DNA from: Sphingomonas_B tabacisoli
GTDB taxonomy: Bacteria > Pseudomonadota > Alphaproteobacteria > Sphingomonadales > Sphingomonadaceae
DNA: 64,000 nt
NCBI RefSeq assembly: GCF_042678385.1
Contig: NZ_JBHUDY010000001.1
Location: 1,550,001-1,614,000, forward strand
Direction of reading: 5' to 3'
Under the pieces are notes generated by a model. It did no database searches. It was not told the origin of the DNA and saw only the letters and a program-made list of their open reading frames with translations. The position numbers and the translations under genes are program-made. Shown piece by piece: positions 25,076-32,882 of the stretch (the first letter of the stretch is position 1; each line of letters opens with the position of its first letter).

Positions 25076-25873
25076 TCAAAGGCCCTTCATCAGCAATTGA
25101 AGGTCCTTCCACGCCTGCGCCTTGAACGCGGGGCGTTCGTCGAGCAGGCGCGGATGAAACGTCGCGACGGCCTCGACCGTGGCGTTGCCGTGGTCCAGCG
25201 ACCGCAGCTCGCCACGGGCCTGCATGACTTCGGTGCCGAGCAAGGCGCGGCTGGGCAGATCGCCCATGATCAGCAGCCTTTTGGGGGCGACCAGACCGAT
25301 ATGATGGCGCGCGATCGCGGTCAGCCGCTTCAGCGCATCCTCCGGCACGCGCCCGACGGGGCGAACCGTCGCGAACGATGCCAGCCAGATCGAGCTGCGG
25401 TCACGGCCGATCGCGCCGAGCATCTTGTCGAACAGGGCGCCCAGCGATCCGGACAATAACGTGCCGGTCTCGGCGTCGCCGCGATCAGGCGCGTCGATCA
25501 GGATCATCAGGTCCGCCTGGGCATTGCCAGCGGGAAGCAGGCGCGTGCGGCCCCAGCGCGCCTCCGGCACGTCCGCGCTCTCGCGCATCCAGGCGACGAA
25601 CGCGGTGAGGTCGGCGGGAAGCTCAACCCTCTCCCCGCCGGGGAGAGGGACGGCCGCGGAGCGGCCAGGGAGAGGGGCCGACACCCTGCGTGCTGACTCT
25701 GCCCCTCTCCCGGCGTCGCTTTCGCCCACCCTCTCCCCGGTGGGGAGAGGGTTGGAGGTTGCGAGCCAATCGCGCGGCTCGTCGTCCACCAAGGTGTCGA
25801 CGCCGGCGTCGCGCCACCAGCGGATCAGGCTGGCGGCAGCCTCGTGGCCAGAGAACGCAGTTACCCCTTCCAT
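25076..25873 (-). CDS. Uracil-DNA glycosylase superfamily protein with in-frame repeat insertion
   Basis: A 265-residue protein. The C-terminal 150 residues follow the family 4 glycosylase fold, with a motif region MILIDAPDRGDAETG, a core RLLIMGD, and TFHPRLLDERPAFKAQAWKDL matching the family's HP-containing final motif. It contains no cysteine at all, so the 4Fe-4S cluster of classical family 4 enzymes cannot be present, and the catalytic motif is diverged. Activity is therefore uncertain. Residues about 40-83 are encoded by a palindromic repeat (25625-25753) inserted without breaking the frame. It is the first gene of an operon with the transglycosylase and moaB. Confidence 0.7.
   Translation of the reverse strand: MEGVTAFSGHEAAASLIRWWRDAGVDTLVDDEPRDWLATSNPLPTGERVGESDAGRGAESARRVSAPLPGRSAAVPLPGGERVELPADLTAFVAWMRESADVPEARWGRTRLLPAGNAQADLMILIDAPDRGDAETGTLLSGSLGALFDKMLGAIGRDRSSIWLASFATVRPVGRVPEDALKRLTAIARHHIGLVAPKRLLIMGDLPSRALLGTEVMQARGELRSLDHGNATVEAVATFHPRLLDERPAFKAQAWKDLQLLMKGL
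25625..25753. repeat. Intragenic palindromic repeat element (129 bp, in frame)
   Basis: The ends AACCCTCTCCCC and GGGGAGAGGGTT are perfect inverted repeats. Each end is itself a small hairpin (CCCTCTCCCC-gcc-GGGGAGAGGG on the left, CCCTCTCCCC-ggt-GGGGAGAGGG on the right), and the middle holds a third inverted pair (GGGAGAGGGGC with GCCCCTCTCCC). Length is 43 codons. Such hairpin arrays are normally intergenic mobile repeats. Here the element is inside a coding region and adds a proline-, glycine- and arginine-rich linker. No second copy is in the window. Confidence 0.8.
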
Positions 25874-25892
25874 CGGCGATACTAAGGTCTGC

Positions 25893-25925
25893 GGTTGACG
25901 GTCGGGTCAACCGACTGCATCGGTT
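25893..25925. promoter_or_regulatory. Overlapping inverted repeats between divergent UDG-like and ETF-QO genes
   Basis: GGTTGAC (25893-25899) pairs with GTCAACC (25906-25912), and AACCGA (25909-25914) pairs with TCGGTT (25920-25925). The two dyads share bases, as in a tandem operator or a switchable hairpin. The site lies in the 109-base gap between divergent start codons and contains a TTGAC that could serve as a -35 box. The regulator is unknown. Confidence 0.4.
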
Positions 25926-25982
25926 AACGGCTACAAGTCGTGGCCAAGGCGCGACGAAGCGGGGCCGTAACGAGGAAGTGTG

Positions 25983-27632
25983 ATGAGCGAACGCGAAGCG
26001 ATGCCGTATGACGTGGTGATCGTCGGTGCCGGGCCCGCGGGACTGGCGGCGGCCATCCGGCTGAAACAGCTCGCGGAAGCGAACGGGCAGGAATTGTCCG
26101 TGTGCATCCTCGAAAAGGGCTCGGAAGTGGGCGCGCACATCCTGTCGGGCGCGGTGGTCGATCCGGCCGGACTCGACGAATTGCTCCCGAGCTGGCGCGA
26201 GAGCTGTTCGCTGGCGCAGACGCCGGTCACCGAAAACCACCATTGGGTGCTGACCGAGCACAAGAAATACGAATTCCCTCACGCGCTGATGCCGCCCTTC
26301 ATGAACAACAAGGGCACCTACACCGGCTCGCTCGGCAATCTCTGCCGCTGGCTGGCCGAGCAGGCGGAAGGGCTGGGCATTGAAATCTTCCCCGGCTTCG
26401 CGGCAGCGGAGATCCTGTTCAACGACGACGGGTCGGTCAAAGGCGTCGCCACAGGCGACATGGGCGTGGCGCGCGATGGCACCCGCAAGCCCGATTATCA
26501 GCCGGGGCTGGAGCTCCACGCCAAATACACTTTCTTCGCCGAAGGTGCGCGCGGGCACCTGACCAAAGAGCTGAAGCGAATCTTCGAGCTCGACTCGAAC
26601 TGCGAGCCGCAAGTCTATGGGATCGGACTGAAAGAGCTGTGGGACATCGACCCGGCCAAGCATGTGCCGGGCAAGGTGGTCCACACTCAGGGTTGGCCGC
26701 TGAGCGACGCCTGGGGCGGCGGGTTCCTATATCACCAGGCAAACGGGCAGGTCGCGCTCGGCTTTGTCGTGGCGCTCTCCTACAAGAACCCGCACCTCTC
26801 TCCCTTCCACGAATTCCAGCGCTGGAAGCATCATCCGGCCATCCGCGAAGTGCTGGAAGGCGGCAAGCGCGTCTCCTACGGCGCGCGCGCAATCAACGAA
26901 GGCGGCTGGCAGTCGGTGCCGAAGCTGGTCTTCAAGGGCGGCGCGCTGATCGGCTGCTCGGCCGGCTTCGTGAACGTGCCGCGCATCAAGGGCAGCCATA
27001 CCGCGATGAAATCGGGCATGCTGGCGGCCGAAGCGGCGTTCGACGCCATCCGGGCGGAGCGCTCGGCGGACGAACTGACCGCCTATCCGGAAGCGCTCGA
27101 AAAGAGCTGGGTCGCCAAGGAGCTGAAGAAGGTCCGCAACGCCGAGCCGGCAATCGCCAAGTTCGGCGGCACCGTCGGCACGCTCGTCGCCGGCGTCGAC
27201 ATGTGGATGCGGCAGCTCGGCATCGGCTTGCCGTTCACGTTCAAGCACAAGCCCGACCACACCAAGCTGTGGGAAGCGAGCCAGTGCAGGAAGATCGATT
27301 ATCCGAAGCCCGACGGCGTCATCAGCTTCGACCGGCTGTCCTCCGTGTTCCTGTCGAACACCAATCATGAAGAGGATCAGCCGATCCACCTGACGCTGAA
27401 AGACCCGGACATCCCGATCAGCTACAACCTGCCGCATTTCGACGAGCCGGCGCAGCGTTACTGCCCGGCGGGCGTTTACGAAGTTGTGGGACAGGATGAG
27501 GGAAATCCGCGTTTTGTCATCAACGCGCAGAATTGCGTTCATTGCAAAACCTGCGACATCAAGGATCCGACCCAGAACATCAATTGGGTCGTGCCGGAGG
27601 GCGGCGGTGGACCGAATTACCCGAACATGTAG
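25983..27632 (+). CDS. Electron transfer flavoprotein-ubiquinone oxidoreductase
   Basis: A 549-residue inner-membrane-associated flavoprotein that passes electrons from reduced ETF (from acyl-CoA and other dehydrogenases) to ubiquinone. The FAD-binding dinucleotide fold is at the N-terminus (VVIVGAGPAGLAAAIRL), a mid-chain FAD/quinone region includes HTQGWPL and GCSAGFVNVPRIKG, and the C-terminal 4Fe-4S domain shows CVHCKTCDIKDP plus the upstream cysteine in YCPAGVYE. ATG 25983 has GAGGAAG upstream; GTG 25980 is possible. It fits the acyl-CoA synthetase near the window start as part of fatty-acid oxidation. Confidence 0.95.
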   Translation: MSEREAMPYDVVIVGAGPAGLAAAIRLKQLAEANGQELSVCILEKGSEVGAHILSGAVVDPAGLDELLPSWRESCSLAQTPVTENHHWVLTEHKKYEFPHALMPPFMNNKGTYTGSLGNLCRWLAEQAEGLGIEIFPGFAAAEILFNDDGSVKGVATGDMGVARDGTRKPDYQPGLELHAKYTFFAEGARGHLTKELKRIFELDSNCEPQVYGIGLKELWDIDPAKHVPGKVVHTQGWPLSDAWGGGFLYHQANGQVALGFVVALSYKNPHLSPFHEFQRWKHHPAIREVLEGGKRVSYGARAINEGGWQSVPKLVFKGGALIGCSAGFVNVPRIKGSHTAMKSGMLAAEAAFDAIRAERSADELTAYPEALEKSWVAKELKKVRNAEPAIAKFGGTVGTLVAGVDMWMRQLGIGLPFTFKHKPDHTKLWEASQCRKIDYPKPDGVISFDRLSSVFLSNTNHEEDQPIHLTLKDPDIPISYNLPHFDEPAQRYCPAGVYEVVGQDEGNPRFVINAQNCVHCKTCDIKDPTQNINWVVPEGGGGPNYPNM

Positions 27633-29289
27633 CGTTGTGTTGGCTGCGGCTCTGCTGATCCCGGCGGGCGCGCAAGCAAAGAAGACGACGGCCGCCGTGC
27701 AGCCCTCGATGCTCGCCGCTTATGCGCGAGCGCGGCTCGCGGGCTCCGACGGCGCGCTGGACAAGGCGTCTCAGGCCTATTCGGCGGTTCTGGCTGTGCG
27801 GCCGGATGATGCATCGATCGCGGCGCGCGCGTATCGCCAGGCGCTGGTGGCGGGCGATATCGCGCTTGCGCTGAAAGCGGCCGCCGCACTCGACAAAGCG
27901 GGCGCGCTGCCTGCCGACGGCCAGCTCCTTTATCTGTCGCAGGCCCTCAAGACGAAGAACTGGGCTGCGGCCAACGCCGCCGTCGAGGTGCTGGGCAAGG
28001 ACGGCAGCTTCGATTTCATGGTGCCGGTGCTCCGCGCCTGGGTGGCGCAGGCAAGCAGACAAAGCGATCCGTTCGCGATCCTCGACGCGCCGAACGGCAG
28101 CGCGTTGACGGCTGCGTTGGCCTCCGAGCAGCGCCCGCTGCTGCTGATCGCGTCGGGCAAGCTGGATGAGGCCGCGACGGTCGCCCAGGCTCAGGCGTTG
28201 GCGGCTGGTGGCGGCTCGCCGGCGCTGAAGCTCGCGGTCGCTTCCCGGCTGCTCGCGGCCGGGCGAAAGGACGCTGCGCTCACCCTGTTGCGCGGCGACG
28301 ATGCGGTCATCGCCAGCGCGCGCGCGCTTGCGGAGGCCGGCAAACCGCTTCGTGCCGGCTCGCCCGACGCGGCTGGCGGTGTTGCGGCGATCTTCGTTCG
28401 GGTGGGCGAGGCGATCCAGTCCGATCCGCGCTCGCCGGTTGGCCTGACCCTGGCCCGCCTGGCCGTGTATCTCGATCCGAGCAACGACGGTGCGACAGTG
28501 ATGCTCGCGCGGTTGCTTGCCAATGCCGGACAGCAAGAGTCTGCCTTGTCGCTGCTCGCCAAAGTCGCGCCGGATAGTCTTTATGCCGGTCCCGCGACCG
28601 ACTCGCGCGTCGGCATCCTGACCGAGCAGGGGCGGCGCGAGGAAGCGCTGGCGCTGGCGCAGGCCAAGGCGGAAGGTGCGGGTGCCACGCTCGCCGACTT
28701 GGTGCGGACCGGCGACCTGCTCGACGCGCTCGACCGTCATGCGGAGGCCGCGAAGGCCTATGACCGCGCGATCGCGGTGGCCGAACGCACGCCCGACATG
28801 GCCGACAAGGCGTGGAGCATCTGGCTGCTGAAGGGCGGTGCGCTCGAAAAGGGCGGCGATTGGGCAGCGGCCAAACCGGCGCTCGAAAAGGCTGTCCAGC
28901 TTTCGCCGCTGCAGCCGGTTGCGCTCAATTATCTAGGCTATGCACAGCTCGAGCGGCGCGAGAATGTGAAGAACGCGCTGGCGCTAATCGAGCGCGCAAG
29001 CCAGCTCAAGCCGGACGATCCGGCCATTACCGACTCGCTCGGCTGGGCGCATTATCTGGTCGGCGACGTCGCCAAGGCGATCCCGACACTCGAAAAAGCG
29101 GTGCAGGGGCAGCCCAGCGATCCGACGATCAACGAGCATCTGGGCGATGCCTATTGGGCGGTCGGCCGCAAATACGAGGCCCGCTACGCGTGGAGCGCCG
29201 CGGCTGTGTTCGCCGATTCGGCCGATGTCGCAGCGCGCGCCAAGGCAAAGGCGGAAGGCGGGTTCACGCCGGCACTCGCGGCGCGCTGA
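27607..29289 (+). CDS. Exported tetratricopeptide-repeat protein
   Basis: A 560-residue TPR protein. GTG 27607 is chosen because GGAGG lies at 27596-27600 inside the end of the ETF-QO gene and a signal peptide follows (VVLAAALLIPAGAQA). The overlap of 26 bases with the upstream gene suggests coupling. The chain is alpha-helical and alanine-rich. Clear TPR units are visible near the C-terminus (PLQPVALNYLGYAQLERRENVKNA, PAITDSLGWAHYLVGDVAKAIP, PTINEHLGDAYWAVGRKYEARYAW). It is probably a periplasmic scaffold; the partner is unknown. The sequence is followed after 29 bases by ispE. Confidence 0.82.
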   Translation: MDRITRTCSVVLAAALLIPAGAQAKKTTAAVQPSMLAAYARARLAGSDGALDKASQAYSAVLAVRPDDASIAARAYRQALVAGDIALALKAAAALDKAGALPADGQLLYLSQALKTKNWAAANAAVEVLGKDGSFDFMVPVLRAWVAQASRQSDPFAILDAPNGSALTAALASEQRPLLLIASGKLDEAATVAQAQALAAGGGSPALKLAVASRLLAAGRKDAALTLLRGDDAVIASARALAEAGKPLRAGSPDAAGGVAAIFVRVGEAIQSDPRSPVGLTLARLAVYLDPSNDGATVMLARLLANAGQQESALSLLAKVAPDSLYAGPATDSRVGILTEQGRREEALALAQAKAEGAGATLADLVRTGDLLDALDRHAEAAKAYDRAIAVAERTPDMADKAWSIWLLKGGALEKGGDWAAAKPALEKAVQLSPLQPVALNYLGYAQLERRENVKNALALIERASQLKPDDPAITDSLGWAHYLVGDVAKAIPTLEKAVQGQPSDPTINEHLGDAYWAVGRKYEARYAWSAAAVFADSADVAARAKAKAEGGFTPALAAR

Positions 29290-29318
29290 CGCAACGACAT
29301 AGGTTGCCCACAGCGCTC

Positions 29319-30137
29319 ATGCAGGAACTGGCTCCGGCGAAGATCAATCTGGCGCTGCATGTGCGCGAGCGCATGGCGGACGGCTATCATCGCCTTGAGA
29401 CGCTGTTCGCCTTTGCGCGGGACGGAGACGGGCTTTCGGTTGCTCCCAGCGAGGAGGTGACTCTGGTGATCGAGGGGCCGTTCGCCGCGGGATTGGACGC
29501 GGGAGCCGACAATCTGGTCCTCAAGGCGGCCCATGCTCTCCGGGATGCGGCGGGAATGGGGCTAGGAGCTGCGTTACGGCTAGAGAAGAATCTGCCGATT
29601 GCCTCCGGAATCGGCGGCGGGTCTGCTGATGCGGCGGCGGCCCTGCGGCTGCTGGCGCGATTCTGGGGCACCGATGTGCCGCTGGAGCCCATCGCCCGGT
29701 CGCTCGGCGCCGATGTGCCGGCGTGCCTGCTCGGCCGAACCGTGCGCGGCGAACTTAGGGGCGAGGTGCTGACCCCCGTTTCCGATGACCGCTTGCGCGG
29801 GATGCCGCTGTTGCTGATCAATCCGGGCGTCGCGATGCCGACGCGGCCCGTCTTCGCTGCCTGGGACGGGGTCGATCGGGGGGCTTTGGGGGGTGATGAC
29901 CCGCTCGAAGCGGCGCTTAAGGGTCGCAATGATCTCGAGGCGCCCGCGATCGGATTATGCCCGGTGATCGGAGAACTGCTCGACTGGCTCAGTGCGCGAC
30001 CCGGCGTCACGTTGGCGCGGATGTCCGGCTCGGGTGCGACCTGTTTCGCGCTGTTCGACGACCGGCGCGCATGCGTGACCGCGGCCGACGGGGCGCGCCG
30101 CGACTGGCGCTGGTGTCTAGAAACGGAACTGGCCTGA
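29319..30137 (+). CDS. ispE: 4-diphosphocytidyl-2-C-methyl-D-erythritol kinase
   Basis: A 272-residue GHMP kinase of the methylerythritol-phosphate isoprenoid pathway; it phosphorylates the 2-hydroxyl of CDP-methylerythritol with ATP. Motif 1 PAKINLALHV is at residues 6-15, the ATP-binding glycine-rich motif PIASGIGGGSADAAA is near residue 92, and motif 3 RMSGSGATCFALF near the C-terminus closes the site. Length and order match IspE. The chosen ATG (29319) gives the family start; a longer reading frame runs upstream through the TPR gene in another frame and is not real. Confidence 0.95.
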   Translation: MQELAPAKINLALHVRERMADGYHRLETLFAFARDGDGLSVAPSEEVTLVIEGPFAAGLDAGADNLVLKAAHALRDAAGMGLGAALRLEKNLPIASGIGGGSADAAAALRLLARFWGTDVPLEPIARSLGADVPACLLGRTVRGELRGEVLTPVSDDRLRGMPLLLINPGVAMPTRPVFAAWDGVDRGALGGDDPLEAALKGRNDLEAPAIGLCPVIGELLDWLSARPGVTLARMSGSGATCFALFDDRRACVTAADGARRDWRWCLETELA

Positions 30138-30203
30138 CCCGCGCGTCCGGTATCGGGACAAGGGTGCCGGCGGCACATGACGTAATTTCAATGGCTTACG
30201 CAA

Positions 30204-30218
30204 TGGCACGCAGCTTGC
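30204..30218 (+). promoter_or_regulatory. Sigma-54 (RpoN) promoter
   Basis: TGGCAC at 30204-30209 and TTGC at 30215-30218 with a five-base spacer form an exact -24/-12 element (the GG and GC doublets are 12 bases apart). It lies in the 244-base gap before the N-formylglutamate amidohydrolase, a nitrogen-scavenging enzyme, which is a plausible RpoN/NtrC target. The start codon is about 150 bases past the expected transcript start. The intervening leader has a 12-bp hairpin (30310-30321 with 30327-30338, one G-U pair) and no evident gene. Confidence 0.6.
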
Positions 30219-30381
30219 GGATCGGGGAGGCACGGATCGGCTTGCCCGCCAGCATCGCCCGTCCGTCCATGGTCCGTGTGCCGCGTATTCAGGCACATGC
30301 ATCGGGCATGGGGAGCGGCGCCTGTTGCGCCGTTCCCCAAACCGGCGTGACAAGCGCGCCCGAACGGCTAAGCGCAGCCGC

Positions 30382-31131
30382 GTGACCGAAGCCTATCATT
30401 TCCTTCCCGGCACGCCAGATTCCGGCATTCTCGTCGTCGTCGACCACGCCTCGCGCGACGTGCCGGACGATATCGACCTCGGCATTGATCCGGCGCTGAT
30501 CGACAGACATATCGGCTGGGATATCGGTGCCGCCGATCTTGGGCAGGCGCTCTGCCGGCGTTTCGGCTGCCCCGGTCTGTTCGGCGATGTTTCGCGGCTG
30601 GTCCTCGACCTGCACCGTGAGGAGGACAGCGCCGCCCTTATCCCGGAGAGCAGCGACGGCCATGCCATTCCGGGCAACCATGCACTGACCGACAGCGAGC
30701 GGCGGGGGCGGATCGAGCGTTTCTGGCGGCCCTATCATGGGAAGCTGGCCGAGCTGGTTGCCGAGACTCGCCCGGCGCTGATCGCCGCGGTGCATAGTTT
30801 TACGCCGCGGCTGGAAACCTCCGTGGGGCCCGACCGGCCCTGGCAGGTGGGGATCCTCTACAATCAGGATGATCGCGCGGCGCGGCTTGCGATTGCCGAG
30901 CTCCGTGCGGTGGGGATCGAAACCGGCGACAACGAACCCTATTCGGGCAAGCTGCTGAATGCGACGATGAACATGCACGCCGAAGCGAACGGTATTCCCT
31001 ATCTGGCGATCGAGGTGCGCAACGACCTGATCCGCGAGACGGCGGAAATTGAGCATTGGGTTGATACTCTGGAGCGTGTGATTGTGCATTGCCGCAACAA
31101 GCTTGCGCCTGAGCGGTCCTTTCGGACATAG
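30382..31131 (+). CDS. N-formylglutamate amidohydrolase family protein
   Basis: A 249-residue enzyme expected to hydrolyse N-formylglutamate (or a related N-acyl amino acid) to glutamate and formate, the last step of one histidine-degradation route. The metal/active-site segments are VVVDHASRDVPDD near the start, DIGAADLGQALCRRFG, DLHRE, a central VHSFTPRLE and the terminal LAIEVRNDLI. The GTG at 30382 gives the family N-terminus; an ATG 57 bases upstream would add a basic non-homologous leader. No hut genes are adjacent, so the true substrate may differ. A sigma-54 site lies upstream. Confidence 0.82.
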   Translation: MTEAYHFLPGTPDSGILVVVDHASRDVPDDIDLGIDPALIDRHIGWDIGAADLGQALCRRFGCPGLFGDVSRLVLDLHREEDSAALIPESSDGHAIPGNHALTDSERRGRIERFWRPYHGKLAELVAETRPALIAAVHSFTPRLETSVGPDRPWQVGILYNQDDRAARLAIAELRAVGIETGDNEPYSGKLLNATMNMHAEANGIPYLAIEVRNDLIRETAEIEHWVDTLERVIVHCRNKLAPERSFRT

Positions 31132-31140
31132 GCGTGCGCG

Positions 31141-32862
31141 ATGAGCAGCCGTTTCGACAAAAACAAACTCCCGTCGCGCCATGTCTCGGTCGGACCCGAG
31201 CGGGCCCCGCACCGCAGCTACTACTATGCGATGGGGCTGACGGAGGAGGAGATTGCGCGTCCCTTCGTCGGCATCGCCTCTGCGGGCAACGACAGCGCGC
31301 CCTGCAACACCACGCTCGACGCCCAGGCTGACGCGGCCCGGCGCGGCGTGGAGCAGGGCGGGGGCATGCCGCGCCGGTTCAACACCATTACCGTCACCGA
31401 CGGTATTGCGATGGGCCATCAGGGCATGAAGTCTTCGCTGGTCAGCCGCGAAGTCATTGCCGATTCGATCGAGCTCAGTGTGCGCGGTCACTGCTATGAC
31501 GCGCTGGTCGGCTTTGCCGGCTGCGACAAGTCGCTGCCCGGCATGATGATGGCGATGCTGCGGCTGAACGTGCCCAGCATCTTCGTCTATGGCGGCTCGA
31601 TCCTGCCGGGGCGCTTTCATGGTCGTGATGTGACCGTGGTCGACGTGTTCGAAGTCGTCGGCCGCTATGCTGCCGGCGCCTGCCCGATCGCCGAAGTGCA
31701 CGAGCTGGAAAAAGTCGCTTGTCCTGGACACGGCGCATGCGGCGGACAATTTACTGCCAACACTATGGCCTGTGTCGGCGAGGCGATCGGTTTATCATTG
31801 CCGAACAGCAACATGGTGCCAGCTCCTTACACGAGCCGAGAGCAAGTCGCGGTCGCCGCCGGGGCGCAGGTGATGGAGCTGGTCGCGCGGAACATCCGCC
31901 CGCGCGACATCTGCACGCGCGAGGCCTTCGAGAATGCTGCGCGGATCGTTGCGGCGACCGGCGGCTCGACCAACGGCGCATTGCACTTGCCCGCGATGGC
32001 GCACGAAGCGGGGATCGAATTCGATCTGTTCGATGTCGCGGAGCTCTTCAAATCAACGCCTTATTGCGCGGACTTGAAGCCTGGCGGAAAGTATGTCGCC
32101 AAGGACATGTATGAAGCGGGCGGCGTCTACATGCTGATGAAGACGATGCTCGCCGAGGGCCTGCTTCACGGCGAGTGCCTGACCGTTACCGGCCGCACGC
32201 TTGCCGAGAACATCGACGAAGTGACGTGGAACCCGGACCAGAAAGTCATCTACGATGCGCGCACCCCAATCACGCCGACAGGCGGCGTCGTGGGCCTGCG
32301 CGGATCGCTCGCCCCTGACGGCGCGATCGTGAAGGTCGCCGGCATGCACCGGCTGCAGTTTGAGGGGCCGGCGCGGGTGTTCGACTGCGAGGAGGACGCC
32401 TTCGCCGCCGTCGAGGGTCGCACGATCAACGAAGGCGAGGTTATCGTCATCCGCTACGAAGGGCCCAAGGGCGGCCCCGGCATGCGCGAGATGCTGGCGA
32501 CGACGGCTGCACTCTACGGCTTAGGCTTGGGCGAAAAGGTCGCGCTGATCACGGACGGGCGTTTCTCGGGCGGCACCCGCGGCTTCTGCATTGGCCATGT
32601 CGGTCCGGAGGCGGCAGAGGGCGGTCCGATCGCGCTGGTGGAGAATGGCGATACGATCCGCATCGATGCCGAGGCGGGCACGATCGACCTGCTTGTGGCA
32701 GACGATGTGCTCGCCGAGCGCCGAAGCCGCTGGACACCGCGCCGCAACGACTATCAAGCGGGCGCCCTGTGGCGTTACGCGCAGAACGTCGGGCCTGCGT
32801 ACCAAGGCGCGGTCACGCATCCCGGCGCTCAGGCCGAGACGCACATTTACGCGGACATCTGA
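31141..32862 (+). CDS. ilvD: Dihydroxy-acid dehydratase
   Basis: A 573-residue Fe-S dehydratase of branched-chain amino acid and pantothenate synthesis; it converts dihydroxy-isovalerate and dihydroxy-methylvalerate to the 2-oxoacids. The cluster cysteines lie in DSAPCNTT, FAGCDKSLPGMMMA and CPGHGACGGQFTANTMAC. The C-terminal half carries the TGRTLAEN and SGGTRGFCIGHVGPEA signatures. The length is that of the shorter, [2Fe-2S]-type bacterial and plant enzymes rather than the 616-residue E. coli form. It starts nine bases after the previous stop codon and runs with nnr downstream. Confidence 0.95.
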   Translation: MSSRFDKNKLPSRHVSVGPERAPHRSYYYAMGLTEEEIARPFVGIASAGNDSAPCNTTLDAQADAARRGVEQGGGMPRRFNTITVTDGIAMGHQGMKSSLVSREVIADSIELSVRGHCYDALVGFAGCDKSLPGMMMAMLRLNVPSIFVYGGSILPGRFHGRDVTVVDVFEVVGRYAAGACPIAEVHELEKVACPGHGACGGQFTANTMACVGEAIGLSLPNSNMVPAPYTSREQVAVAAGAQVMELVARNIRPRDICTREAFENAARIVAATGGSTNGALHLPAMAHEAGIEFDLFDVAELFKSTPYCADLKPGGKYVAKDMYEAGGVYMLMKTMLAEGLLHGECLTVTGRTLAENIDEVTWNPDQKVIYDARTPITPTGGVVGLRGSLAPDGAIVKVAGMHRLQFEGPARVFDCEEDAFAAVEGRTINEGEVIVIRYEGPKGGPGMREMLATTAALYGLGLGEKVALITDGRFSGGTRGFCIGHVGPEAAEGGPIALVENGDTIRIDAEAGTIDLLVADDVLAERRSRWTPRRNDYQAGALWRYAQNVGPAYQGAVTHPGAQAETHIYADI

Positions 32863-32882
32863 TCTCCGATAGAGGCCGGTTG

